Positions 49,915 through 60,965 of a stretch of DNA of 64,000 nucleotides are shown here, in pieces. The position numbers and the translations under genes are program-made. Below the pieces are notes generated by a model, which was given only the letters and a program-made list of their open reading frames with translations, ran no database searches and had not been told where the DNA came from. The stretch spans positions 48,017 to 112,016 of the forward strand of contig JAPYMA010003031.1 of assembly GCA_035041965.1 (NCBI GenBank), written 5' to 3'. The stretch's first letter is position 1, and each line of letters begins with the position of its first letter. The stretch comes from Anisakis pegreffii (Eukaryota; Nematoda; Chromadorea; Rhabditida; Anisakidae).

Positions 49915-52383
49915 ATGATTCAAATTAATGATGGTGTTCATTTAACGATGGCAATAACGCTAATGCTTGTGCCACTCTCAATTCTACCCATATATCTTCG
50001 TATTTTATACGTATGTTATCGAATTGTTTCACCGACAGGTTGAAACTTAACAGATGACAGCGGTCGGTGTAGCAGCTGATTTTGGAAATTCTGAATTCTA
50101 TGCGAACATATTGATCGTAAGCACCCACAGAGGGTGAAGGCTTACGCGAGAAAACAATCGTTCAGAACACATCTGGTTTTTGGTCAGTGGCAGGAAACTG
50201 GAAATAGAATTATTTTTGTCCAGGAATGCTCTAGAATGTGGATCGATTGAACTGTACTAATGCGGAAGGTGTTTAGCTATTCAAATGCGACGATAAATGG
50301 AGCCGGTCTTCAATACACAGACTATTGGTTTATGCTGGCGTGTTTGATTGCATTCAGCTGATGGGACATTTTGAAGCTGGTCTACAACAAACTACGTATT
50401 ATTTGGGTTTCAAGAAATTAGATGGCTACGCCTATAAAAAGGTGAAAACAGTCATTCTTTTATAGATACGCCATTCTTGACTGTCAGGATGACAATAAAG
50501 ATGCTTAACATAAAATCTTCCACACAATGAGGCACGAATGAGAATAAAAAAGAACGATAAAACTGCACCGATATAATGGTGATATCAATTGGATTATCGA
50601 CGACATGTAGTGACGCGGAAGGTGAAGTTAGTTTGAGCTGGTCCTATACTTTGCTTGAACTCTTTACATTGCAATCAGTTGATTGGTTGATGTTTCATCG
50701 GAAAGACACTCAGTCAGGATCAAGCAAAAATAACTCCAGTTGCTCGGATTGTGCAACATAAAAGTGAAATATTAACGCAAGGATGTTCGATGAAAGGTAA
50801 TCACGAACACATAATGTGAACATAAGAAGTTGATGAGATCTCATCGAAGTCTCGGTAATAATTTGTTAACAGTTTATTGTTAATAGTTTTCAGAATCATC
50901 ACCAATTTTTTCAGAGTCATAGCAAATGCATCTGCGAACAGTTGATGAGTCATGCGAAAACTTCTTTGAGCGATTTTCTCGAACGATTAAATGTGATAAA
51001 TAACAGCTAGGGAAAAAGGGTGCGATCTTTTTCAGGTGGTTGGTGCGATATTCAACGCAGCCTGGAATCCGCTCGAAATAGCCACATTGTTGATCACTGT
51101 TGATCGATTCGTAAGGGTCATTCGTCCAAAATATTTGTATATTTTGTTGACGAAACGTATGGTTGACGTGAGTATTTGCTAGTAATCGTTTTCTTACCAT
51201 ATTTTGACTCATTCGGCTGCTATTCTCATCAAACAAATAATAAAAAATTCCAATTTTGCAATACTGAGTATTTGTGCACTTCGCATGTTCATAGTTCACA
51301 TGTGCTTTTTTCAGAAATATATCGCTCTCATGTGGTCAGTTTATGCGCTTCTATTCCTTCTCTATTGTTCACCGTTTTCAACGTTCTACTACGATCCACG
51401 GGTAATCAACCAACGAATCATGCATCCATCTCTCATATTGTTCACTCATAAAAGCATTCGTCATTAACGACTGCATAACCTGCTGCAATTATTCAGTTGG
51501 TTGTATATGAAAAAGAGAATTGCGTGATTATTCAAAAATAATCTAATGACTCCACGCTGAAGTGTATTGCGTGCAACAACTAACTGAAAGCAGTGAAAAT
51601 AGTGAAAGCAGTGAAAGAAGTGATTTCATACGACCAAAATTCTTTTATGGTAGTACAAGTTGACAATAATGCTAGGGATGCGCATAAGTGAAATACGGTA
51701 ATTGCAGATCATGAAATGGACATTTGATGTGTATCAACCAACAGGAAAGGACATATCATGGTTCAATCGTTATGCGTGTATGTTGAACGTCTTTGTGGGC
51801 TTCATTGTTAACGTCTACATTATCATCTATTTGAACACGATGGTAACTTTCAGAATGTTTCTTTGTCGCATTTCAACTGTTACGAATTGTGTGCACAATA
51901 ATTGATCTAATGAGAATTTTCCTGAGCGTATTGCCGTAAGGATTTCATGCGTATGCATGAAACGATCCTTGTGCATTCGGCAAACGACGAACGATACGGC
52001 ATACGTTTCATCAGACTTGATGCCTGAATGTTACAGTTATGATCGAGACAGAAAATGCTAATGGCAGTGCAAAATTTTCCGAATGAAAGTGTTTTAAGAA
52101 AAACAACGACTCACGGAAAATGTGCGAGAAGGCACTCACATCGCAAACTGCAATCGTGTTTGTTTACAAGGTCGTTGATTTGGCGTTCTCCGAGATTATT
52201 GACCGATGTTTTGAACCATCGCTTTATCTCAACAACGCGCATACGATGTTGTGGGTTGTTTGGAACGGTACAAATCCCTTTATTTATTTAATCTTCAATG
52301 CGTGAGTTTCATTTCATTTACATGTGTCACCTCGTTACTATCGTTGCATTTTTGATAGCAAAAGTCATCTCAAACGGAACTAA
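49915..52383 (+). CDS. seven-transmembrane chemoreceptor-type GPCR (nematode serpentine receptor), about 278 aa
   Basis: Exons 49915-50010, 50277-50441, 51036-51167, 51315-51401, 51708-51842, 52099-52301, and probably 52365-52383, in phase. Seven hydrophobic segments are visible: MAITLMLVPLSILPIYLRIL (TM1), RLLVYAGVFDCIQLMGH (TM2), NPLEIATLLITVDRFVRVIR with a DRF motif in place of DRY (TM3), YIALMWSVYALLFLLYC (TM4), CMLNVFVGFIVNVYIIIYL (TM5), SQTAIVFVYKVVDLAFSEII (TM6) and MLWVVWNGTNPFIYLIFN with NPFIY in place of NPxxY (TM7). It should act in the plasma membrane, likely of sensory cells, and signal through G proteins. The subfamily (Srt/Srx/Srsx-like) is not resolved. The C-terminus is unsure: a 19-nt last exon gives HLKRN then TAA, while a longer open frame from 52617 begins LLRRNTD but is out of phase with exon 6. 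Confidence 0.82.
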
Positions 52384-52616
52384 ATTCTACAAATACGACA
52401 TCTTAGTGCCTTTTAATTGCCAAAGAAATTTCAAGAAGCCACTTGAAATTCATGAAAATTGACGCTAGCGTAAAACTGTAATGTCGAATTAATTATTTTT
52501 TCCTTTCCTTCCCGGGAAGTGATAACTTGAATTCTCACTAAATTCACAAATTTATCTGTCACAAATGTCAATATTCTCAAATTGTATGGACGGGAGGGTG
52601 AAATTCTATGTGTAAA

Positions 52617-53002
52617 CGCAGTTGCTGCGGCGGAATACAGACATGACTTTCACTGAAAGGAATCTTCCGAAACTGGGTAAGAAAATACCAAACACTTTGA
52701 GAGTTGGGACTGTTGATAAGCAATTCCAACTGAATAATCGACCGAGAGCCTCATCAAAAGTGTTTGCTTTCCTTATTGCAGAAACTGAAACCGAAATGTC
52801 TTCCAGGTCATTGAGAGATCGAATGTTCAAATGTGGATGCTCATCTTCAGCAGCAGCATCAGCATCCTATCGTCATTCAACAATCTTTCTAGCATCCGTA
52901 CATCCATTCTATCATCAACGACCACATCGGTCATATTTTCAGCCAAACCAACTTCCTTATCCCGTTCCCCGAATGGATCAGGGTGTCGCAAACGAACAAT
53001 AA
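52617..53002 (+). other. open frame after the GPCR, possible alternative C-terminal exon
   Basis: After an acceptor (AAACGCAG, AG at 52619-52620) an open frame begins LLRRNTDMTFTERNLPKLGK, which would suit a receptor tail after NPFIYLIFNA. It continues for about 125 codons, Ser/Ala-rich, to a TAA at 53002. It does not fit the phase of the exon 6 donor at 52302, so a missing exon, a frameshift or chance must be invoked. It is a weak candidate. Confidence 0.25.
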
Positions 53003-54242
53003 CGCCTTTAATAGAACTGAAAATAACTTTTAAGGCCCTCTTGTCTCTATTGTTCGTTACCTAACCTATTATCGTTGTATTATCCGTTGTCCAATTGAAA
53101 TATTTACGTCGACGTCAACGACATTACATTTTAAATAAATTTGCATCACATTTTCTTCGCCATCCTCGTGTGGTGTTGTCGGTTATGATCTTGGGAACAA
53201 ATTTCACGCTGTCCGATAATGTTATATCGAACAGTACTTTCTCGTCGATAGCATTTGTTCGCGAACAACCTCGCTTACATTCAGAGAAATAGCTGATTTT
53301 CTGAAGGTATTGGCACCTTTAATTTCAGCGCACTCTATCTCTTTTGATGAGCACATTCATTAACACGGCAGTATGAGGGTTACCATTTTCAAACAGCTTG
53401 TTTCCCCAGGTTTTCCCAGTAACATGATGGTTTCTGCACATTATCAGATTCCGCAGATTCTTTATTTTCAGAAAAGTGTATCTTTGCCAAGCAGTTTTGC
53501 TTACCTTCAGAGAAATAGTTGATTTTGTGGAAGAATATCGGTTGCTTCAGAGAAATAGGGCATCATTCACTACTGATCAAGGTATCATTTCCAATAGTTC
53601 CACTTCCGCATCATGTAGCCGATTCTACTATGTTATAAGGAATCGTTGCTGAATAGAATGGCTGAAGCCGAATGAAACGCAAAATATCATTGCACTGTTT
53701 TTCTTCAGAATCTTATGGAAACGTAAATATACTTTATGCGTTTTTATGTGTATTCGAATAACTTTGCGCTCAAGTACTCATGGAACATTTGGGAAATACT
53801 GTCAATTTGATGTGGTTTTGATCATGTGAAGTGTTCAAAGCTATGGCTTTCTGAACCAACTGTGAATCTTTAAGGGCAGATTGCGAGTTGTGAATCTTAA
53901 GTACACCCGGGAAGCTTAACTTCATTACTTAACACAATAAAGATTATCGAACTTTATTTGGTGTACGCATAGGATTCTGCAAATCAGAATGTCGCTTTCG
54001 TGACGTTCTGATGTGTAGAATGGACATGTTATAATAATATGCCGTAAAATAGTTCAGTGCATAGCTGAAGATTTCGCTATAAATGAACAAAAACGCATAA
54101 AACATTTCAGTAGCAGTCAGCAGCATTTCAAATGCAACTAACGACGCATTTCATTCAACTTTAATGAATAACAACAGCAAGATTATGTACATAATATCCT
54201 CATCGATGTGAGGAGCAACGAAGCTAAACACGGTCTAACCAG
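53003..54242. other. no supported gene; short diverged repeats
   Basis: AT-rich sequence. The unit TTCAGAGAAATAG followed by (C/T)TGATTTT occurs at about 53280 and 53506, with a further TTCAGAGAAATAGG near 53548. No gene is recognised. Confidence 0.4.
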
Positions 54243-54845
54243 TCTTTCTTATTACGATCTTCAAGTCAAAATCCGGAGGCAAAAATGCAACAAGTGAACA
54301 ACAACGACGACGAGGAACGCTCGATGGCATTGCGCGTTCAATACTCTACCAAAACGTTCGGACAGCTCGCGCAGCTCAAGATCTAGCTGCATTATCACGA
54401 AATTACTTCCCCGCAATGGAACGAAAACCATCTTTACTTGCACCATCAGAAGTTGAAGAAAAACAGCTCGAAAATCGAGCAACAAGGAGCAATGTTCAAT
54501 TTACTACTGTACTCACCAGTCAGAAATTCGAGCGCTTTGCGCCAGTGTTTATTAGAATTCAAGCGAGTGTGGAACGTTTTCAGTGAATTTTTGCATTGAC
54601 TAATCGAAGCCAACACAAAACCACTAATATTTCAAAAATCCACGGGAGCAATGAATGTTTTTTGTGCCACTTCTAATACTCCACTCAATTATCCAGCCGC
54701 TGGGATGGATCATCAAACGACAGTTTCGAGCGACGATTTAATCGCCCGCCTCTTCTCCGAATCGTTCAAAACGTGGAAGTCACATTCAATGATCACGTGT
54801 AAGCGCACTGATTCTGCTGCAATACAATTGAAATTTTCAATATGA
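54243..54845 (+). CDS. two probable exons of an unrecognised plus-strand gene
   Basis: A first open stretch (about 54245-54583, then TGA) encodes a charged, helical-looking sequence: SEQQRRRGTLDGIARSILY, RAAQDLAALSRNYFPAMERK, APSEVEEKQLENRATR and TSQKFERFAPVFIRIQ. A second (about 54610-54845, TGA) in another frame encodes FQKSTGAMNVFCATSNTPL and SSDDLIARLFSESFKTWK. A 44-nt intron (54566-54609, GCGA|GTGTGG to CGAAG) would join them in phase. Codon use looks like protein, unlike the minus-strand frames here. The 5' exons are not found. It would end only 42 bp from the stop of the convergent minus-strand membrane-protein gene. No family is recognised. Confidence 0.4.
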
Positions 54846-54887
54846 CTCCATTTTGTTTCATGCTGAATTGCAAAATGAGTCAGTCCA

Positions 54888-57800
54888 CTAATGATTCAAA
54901 TCAACGTCTTCAAAGTCATTATGATCAAAGTCATCGAGCACTGTATTTGTCGTGTCACCAGTGAGCGCTTCTCTGCGATTGCCTTCTTCCGGTGATCGTT
55001 CGCTAGTGTTTGATGCTTGCTGCGAACCTGAGCTTTTTTCTACGCATTCCGAAACGGTGGATTCACTCCTGAAAATATCATTTGTGCAAACGAGGCATCG
55101 CTTACGACTCTGACCAGTAGCTTTTCATCTTGACTCTTGACTGTGATCAGTGAGTAACCGTTTTACAGTTTTGAAACTGATGATTGCTGAACGACGAATC
55201 CCAGTAAATGTTTCACAGATCTCAAACTTCTTCTAAAGCAATCGAGCGGTGGCATAAAAGTGATTCATAAATATTTTCAAATCAATGATAACAATTGCCA
55301 TCGCGCATGCACAACAAATACGGGTTTGATCAGGCGGTTATCATGAACGGACAGAAAAGAAGAACTGAAGAAAGCTCAAAATATCAGATTGAAATTGGGA
55401 CTGCTTGATGGGGATGAAATAAATTTGAGATACACTCAAAGCAAATATAATGAATAATAATTTTCTGTTCATCATGAAGATAAATCGGGAAATGAAACAG
55501 CATTTCAAGAGAGTACGGAGTAAACACTAACGAATTCTGATTGCCTTGTGAGGTACTTGTTTTAGGCTCAGGTAAGGGCATATTCGATTGGCGTCGAGGC
55601 GGCACCGGAGGAGCTCTGTTGGTAGTTGTTGATTGTGCCTAAATACTTGCGTAATTATTATTTAGGTAAATTCATTGACAAAAAATTTGTAATTCAGCGG
55701 GAATATCGCCGACTGAATAAATCAGATCAGTTTCGATAAGGTGGCAGTGTGGTCGGATATGATTGATTGACTAGATTCGAATCGAATGAAATATTATGAA
55801 AGATGAATTTATGTAAGGTTCTTCTCTATTTACACAGTGAATTGCGGAAAGAAACTGCTTGCCTTTGCTGAACGCCATTAGTTTTGTATTCATTTAGTTT
55901 TCTAGCGAATAGGTAATTTGGAATTTGTATAGGACGCTTACAATTAGAATTAGTCAAAACAGATGGAATATACAGACATGAACAACCTATGCCCACAAAA
56001 AGTTTCGCTTTGATTTGAGCAAATTTTGAGATGAACGCAATGCCAGCCGTAAGGAAAACAAAGAATATCGATGGAAGAAGTCAGAATGAATTGACTGATC
56101 AAGATTTACTGACTGAAGTTACACAGTACGCAATTTGAAGGAGCTCACTTCGTTCATTGAACTTTGCTGAACCGTCGAGTGTGGTTGCTGAACGGTTTCG
56201 TGTTCACAATGCCTGAGGCTCTCTTGAATGGCCATTTGTATCGCGTCTTCATAAGTTGGTGGTGGGGCATCATCAATAGGCACAAATGATTTTGGTGTTT
56301 GTTGCTGAGGAGGCGAATTCGTTTCATGAACAGAGCTTGCGATGTAGCGATAACTATCTCCTCTTAACGACGGTAGTCGTTGATTCAGTGATGCACATGC
56401 ACCTGGTGAAACCACACGTTCCGGAGATATTGTCTGCAATCATCGCTGATTATTCTCGTGTAATTAGCTGCTTTTCAATGTGAATTGTTTTTTTTTCACA
56501 ATGATAGTTATGGTTTCCACCAACTGATTTGCATGATCGGACAGGAAATGCTGATCAATTCAAGGCGATTATAATTTGATTATGCGATCAAACTATCAGA
56601 AAAACTAAGGCTCGCGCACAAGGCGTAGACATGAAATTTGCCAAAATGTGTCCAGGAGGGTTCTAGAAAGTTGCCTGGATTGTGCAAGTGAGATATTTTT
56701 TGTACGCTACTGTCCGTTCAGGTACAGCAACAATCGAACCAGGCTTATGAGCAGAACACTCGACCGTTGCCTGGTATGATCAATAATCATTTTGTTAGAA
56801 TTTTACGAAGTTGATAGAATACTAAGGTTTCGTTAAACTTATATTTGCTAAAAAGCGGAAATGGTAATAGCAGTGTTGGTGCTAGGTGCTTATTCAAACA
56901 TTCTGAAGCAATGTTTACATATCATTTGACATTAGCAATAAGAATCCTCATACCTTCTCGCTTCACAGCATCAGTTTTTCCAATGAACATTTTTTGAGCA
57001 TTGTAAATTGATTGTGTCAATAAAACAAAATAATGATCTGATGATATTCTGAGGTTGTCACAGTGCAGGGACTCTTTTACAAGTTGAAGAGTAAAGAACA
57101 CGAATAAAATGCAATGCAACTTGACAATGGATGTATCAGAAGGAACTGAATGAAGAAATTCAGTTGCTGCCAATCAAAAAATTGTTTTTTCTCCAATATT
57201 CATTGCAGTGAATCACACTCTCACTCTGCTTCGAAAGCTAACATATATTAATGGCTCAGTTTCGAGAAAAGTTTTGACAATTTCAACTGAATCAAGAACG
57301 TCTTATAAACTTAAGCATGGTGTGACAGCTTTGTGTATATGCTCAGAAAGTGAAAACTGAAAGGACACACATCGTTCAAATGTAACCACTATGAGAGCGA
57401 GCAATGATTTGTGGCTATATTCACGAATGCTGTCATTATGTGCGCTTAAGCTTGCAAATCTCACGGACAATTGATCCATGGCTGTTGTTGACATCTTTTT
57501 GAGGGTTGTACACAGGAAATGTGGGTTTTGAAAAATCACAACGCAATGATTATCAGTAGCAATTCGTGTTGTTTCAATTTGCTGTGATGTATTGAATTGG
57601 TTCACGTATTCTGAACAGCTAACAGAGCATTTACTCAACTAACAGTGACACCCTCACAAAAGACAAGCGAAACCATTTCGCATTGGTTGCTGTTCAATGT
57701 GAACTATTGAATTATAAAATATAGTGAAGCAGAAATTGCGAACTGCAATGGCGACATTAGGTCAAAAATTAGGTGATAATCAACCATAAGATTACTTGTA

Positions 57801-58742
57801 ATCGACGTGTACTTCGGCGACTTCGGGTTACGCTGATGAGTGTGCAAATGATCGTCAAAAAGCCGATTCCAATCGCAACTGCAGCAATGACAATAAGCGT
57901 CAAAGCTCCAGATGGAGAGTTGCCCTCATACATTTGCATCACGTCACATTTACCGTCACCACAGCCACTGAACATAAATTCGACTGCTCGTGAAATCACG
58001 AAGATGGTAGCACTTAAATTTCACAATGACTCGTTTTTCACGATAACTCATCGGTGGGAATTGAAAGTTTGAAAAACTTGAGACTGAAGAATTTGCACAT
58101 TTGAAAAAGACCAAAAATCGTTCAGTTGAAGAAGCGAAATCATCAACAAACGGCGATAACGCTGGATAAATCAGTGAGTAAGAGGCTGGCGAGAAAATTC
58201 CTTCCACTATAAACTGCTCGCTTCAAGAGATAAATCATTCTGAGGATGCAATTTCTAAGAGCGACAACTCATTCGAACATTCGCCATTTCCTTCCCAGCT
58301 ATTCCGTGTACACGTGAGTTCCATTCAAATAACTTCTTAAGCGCTCAACATGTTTAGAGGAAAAATGAAAAATACGGTGGTAATGAATGAAAATATTGAG
58401 ATCTGGTCGAAGTGGACGAATGAAGCTGACGGTTATATCGCATCAAACGATTGATTCTTTTTTCTGTTGCAATTCACATGCAACTCCTCTCACTTAACTT
58501 GGCATCAATCGAAATGCTGTGTTTTCATGCCACATCGTCGATTCTCTCGAGATTAATCAACCGAACTCGAAAATTTTGTCACATTTCTTGCATCGATCGC
58601 AAGAACTGCGCTTCTCAGAACGACGTTCTCCACAGTACAAATCCACATAGCCGTTATTCGCATCTTCACATCAATATTCATTGCAAAGATATTCATTTTG
58701 CGACAAATCTCTACACCAGTTCAACATAATTATTTTTTTCAT
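54888..58742 (-). CDS. Shisa/WBP1-like cysteine-rich single-pass membrane protein with PPxY tail; in-frame TGA
   Basis: Minus-strand exons: about 58742-58562 (or to 58583), 57986 (or 57967)-57796, 56433-56125, 55638-55517 and 55068-54888 (TAG). The ectodomain is cysteine-rich: NWC, LCNEY-TGA-CED, LYCGERR, SCDRCKKCD, SGCGDGKC. A membrane segment ALTLIVIAAVAIGIGFLTII follows, then RSRRSTRR and a cytoplasmic tail with DDAPPPTYEDAI (a PPxY motif for WW-domain/NEDD4-type ligases), PPVPPRRQ (SH3-type) and an acidic end (LDDFDHNDFEDVD). This layout fits the six-cysteine single-pass superfamily (Shisa, WBP1/VOPP1, CYYR1 and related nematode proteins), adaptors in trafficking or receptor regulation. 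The TGA at 58673-58671 lies exactly where the family's YCC has its first cysteine. It may be a nonsense mutation, a sequence error or, less likely, selenocysteine. A signal-peptide exon upstream of 58.74 kb is not found, and the exon 1/2 join is not settled. Confidence 0.6.
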
Positions 58743-59784
58743 CACATATACAACTAAAATTCAGCTAAATTATCGTAATTTGAGATAAATGTTCGGGAAG
58801 CAAAATCCTCCACTGTGAGACGACGAGATCGCTTCGGGATGTTCAAGAACTTTATTGGAGCCGTTTTGAAAATCAAAAATTTTATGAACTAATTCGCAAT
58901 TTAAATCAACACTAACTACAAAATCGACCCTCACTTCTTTCGCATATCGTATGCGATCGTGTGGAACAGGCGAGGCACACAGCTATATCAGAACAATCAT
59001 ATAATAATTCTGAATGCATTGTTGGATTGCAGAACCAACTAAAATGATTCAAAACAATGAATGACAAAATGCGGCATTATCTTAGAATTGGAATGCTAGG
59101 ATATACCGCTAAATTGCAATATCTGTATGTCTAAATGTGACAGAGTACATTAAATGACTGTCGATTGCTGGAGAGTTGGTTTGCCTCAATGTTTAACTGC
59201 ACCTATCAAGAAAGCGATGTTTTTTCATGTGTTTCTCATTTCGAGATATTGACATAACAAGAACGTATGTGTTTGTGACTGATTTGCAGTTATGTTAAAA
59301 GAGTTATAACCGCGACGAAAGTATAGTAACGGAAATTGAATAGTCGATCAACAAAGAGTAAGAATAGAGTGTTGAATAAACAGGTACTGGATTGATACGT
59401 GTATGAAATACTTATACTTGTATGCGAGCAAACATTACAAACAGAATCATCACTAAACAATCATCGTCATCATATATCTCATGTGAATATTGATCTATCC
59501 ATGCGATTCGAGGTTTCACTGCCGTATGTTCACACTAAACTCATCCAACGCATTGTACTTCACCTGGCTTTTTGGTCCTTCAGTCAGTGCAACAAAATCA
59601 CACAAATCAATGCGACTATTCCGAATACCCAATAAAAATCACTTGAATAAATAAAATCTACGGGCTTTTGAAAGAGTTTAATTGATAGAGGCCTATCGGA
59701 ATGTTGATTTAGTGGTGCAACACCAACAGAAAAATTCATCGCTTGGTAAATATGATTTTTGAGGTTCGCCCACCAAATACTCAC
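58743..59784. other. no supported gene
   Basis: AT-rich. It should contain either the 5' exon of the Shisa-like gene or the 3' continuation of the exon at 59785-59932 (both minus strand), but no frame and phase combination was convincing. The open frame at 59399-59635 (+) is unsupported. Confidence 0.35.
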
Positions 59785-59932
59785 AGTCAGCTCTCCACAA
59801 ATAACATCATGTTGAAAATGCATGCGTAAGTTCTTCCTCAACAGCTCAAGTCTATCTAAATGACAAACTGAGGCGCGTAAAATCACCAGAATCCATGGCA
59901 GAATAAGATCACAGAACCAGAATCGGCTTGAC
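59785..59932 (-). CDS. probable internal exon, minus strand, membrane protein of unknown family
   Basis: An acceptor (GATATAATAG) and a consensus donor (GTGAGT) bound 148 nt with one open phase. It encodes a hydrophobic segment (CDLILPWILVILRASVCHL) followed by LDRLELLRKNLRMHFQHDVI and CGELT. A piece upstream on the same strand (about 60168-60125, acceptor CTTCTTGCAG, donor GTGTAA) could precede it in phase 2. No stop-to-stop gene can be assembled, so neighbours and function stay unknown. Confidence 0.3.
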
Positions 59933-60707
59933 CTATTATATCTAACAAATAAATCGCACTTCACTTATTTTCAATGACAGATTGATTGGAGTTTCTCGTG
60001 GTGACACGTATCAAATAAAATTTGGTTTGAATCCCTTATTGAAGAAAGCTCATTCAGAAGTTTTGCAGCCACACCGAATGACTGCCAATCTTATATTCAT
60101 GGTGCATATTTGTTACAGTTACACCGTTCTTGAGAAGACGATGCCTGAATTCCGCGTCGAAATGAACTGCAAGAAGGAAAGAACCGTTTGATGACATTTG
60201 GCTTAATTGGCATCCGCGATTATCAGCCACGAACATTCATAAATTGTTCGAATCCGTCCACCCCGCTTTCAGCAATTCTCCGAGTGGTTTACTTCGTAAT
60301 CAATCAATGAAATGTTTGTACATTAACACTGATAAATTTCCTGTCTCTACTTAAACTTATGTTTCGATCAATGAACTTAACAAGAACGAACGCTGCATTT
60401 ATCTCATCTTCAACACCGCTGATTGACAGCTTACTTCAGCAGTCTCCTTCAACGAACCACATCCAGATTCACAAATAACAGGTTCTGCACGCAGATGAAA
60501 ATTAATATTTATTATTAGTTATGCACATCGTAAAATACGATCGAGCTAAAATGGTGATCAGTAAATACAGAGGTCATTACTTTCGCAATATGAAGTAATT
60601 TCAGAAACGTGTAACACTATTGGTTGAAACAACGATTTGGATGAAGATACAAAAGCAATTTAAAATAAATGAAAAAATAAAATTTACAGAAAAACCAATA
60701 AACAGCG

Positions 60708-60965
60708 GTGACAGCAAAACCAATGAACACAACAACAAGGAAGAAACGTAGTATGAGAAACCATAAAAATAACAACAACAACAGTAGTCATAGCAATAAC
60801 AGTAACCAAATCAATGCTATCGCTGTTATGATTCAAAATAATAACAATAACAATGACAATAATATCAACATGACAGTGAGGGCAATATCAAAAATAACGA
60901 CCATCGTAATAAAAACAATACTCGAAGTAACAGTATTAGCAGTAATAATGACAACAGTAACGTAA
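60708..60965. repeat. AAC/AAT-rich simple sequence
   Basis: Imperfect trinucleotide-rich DNA (AACAACAACA..., AATAATAACAATAAC). The open frame it creates is Asn/Thr-rich low complexity and not taken as a gene. Confidence 0.7.

Noticed and set aside
50880..51299. 139-codon minus-strand frame
   Set aside because: Antisense to GPCR exon 3, which has a DRF motif and consensus splice sites.
60708..60965. Asn/Thr-rich 85-codon frame
   Set aside because: Produced by AAC/AAT simple sequence.
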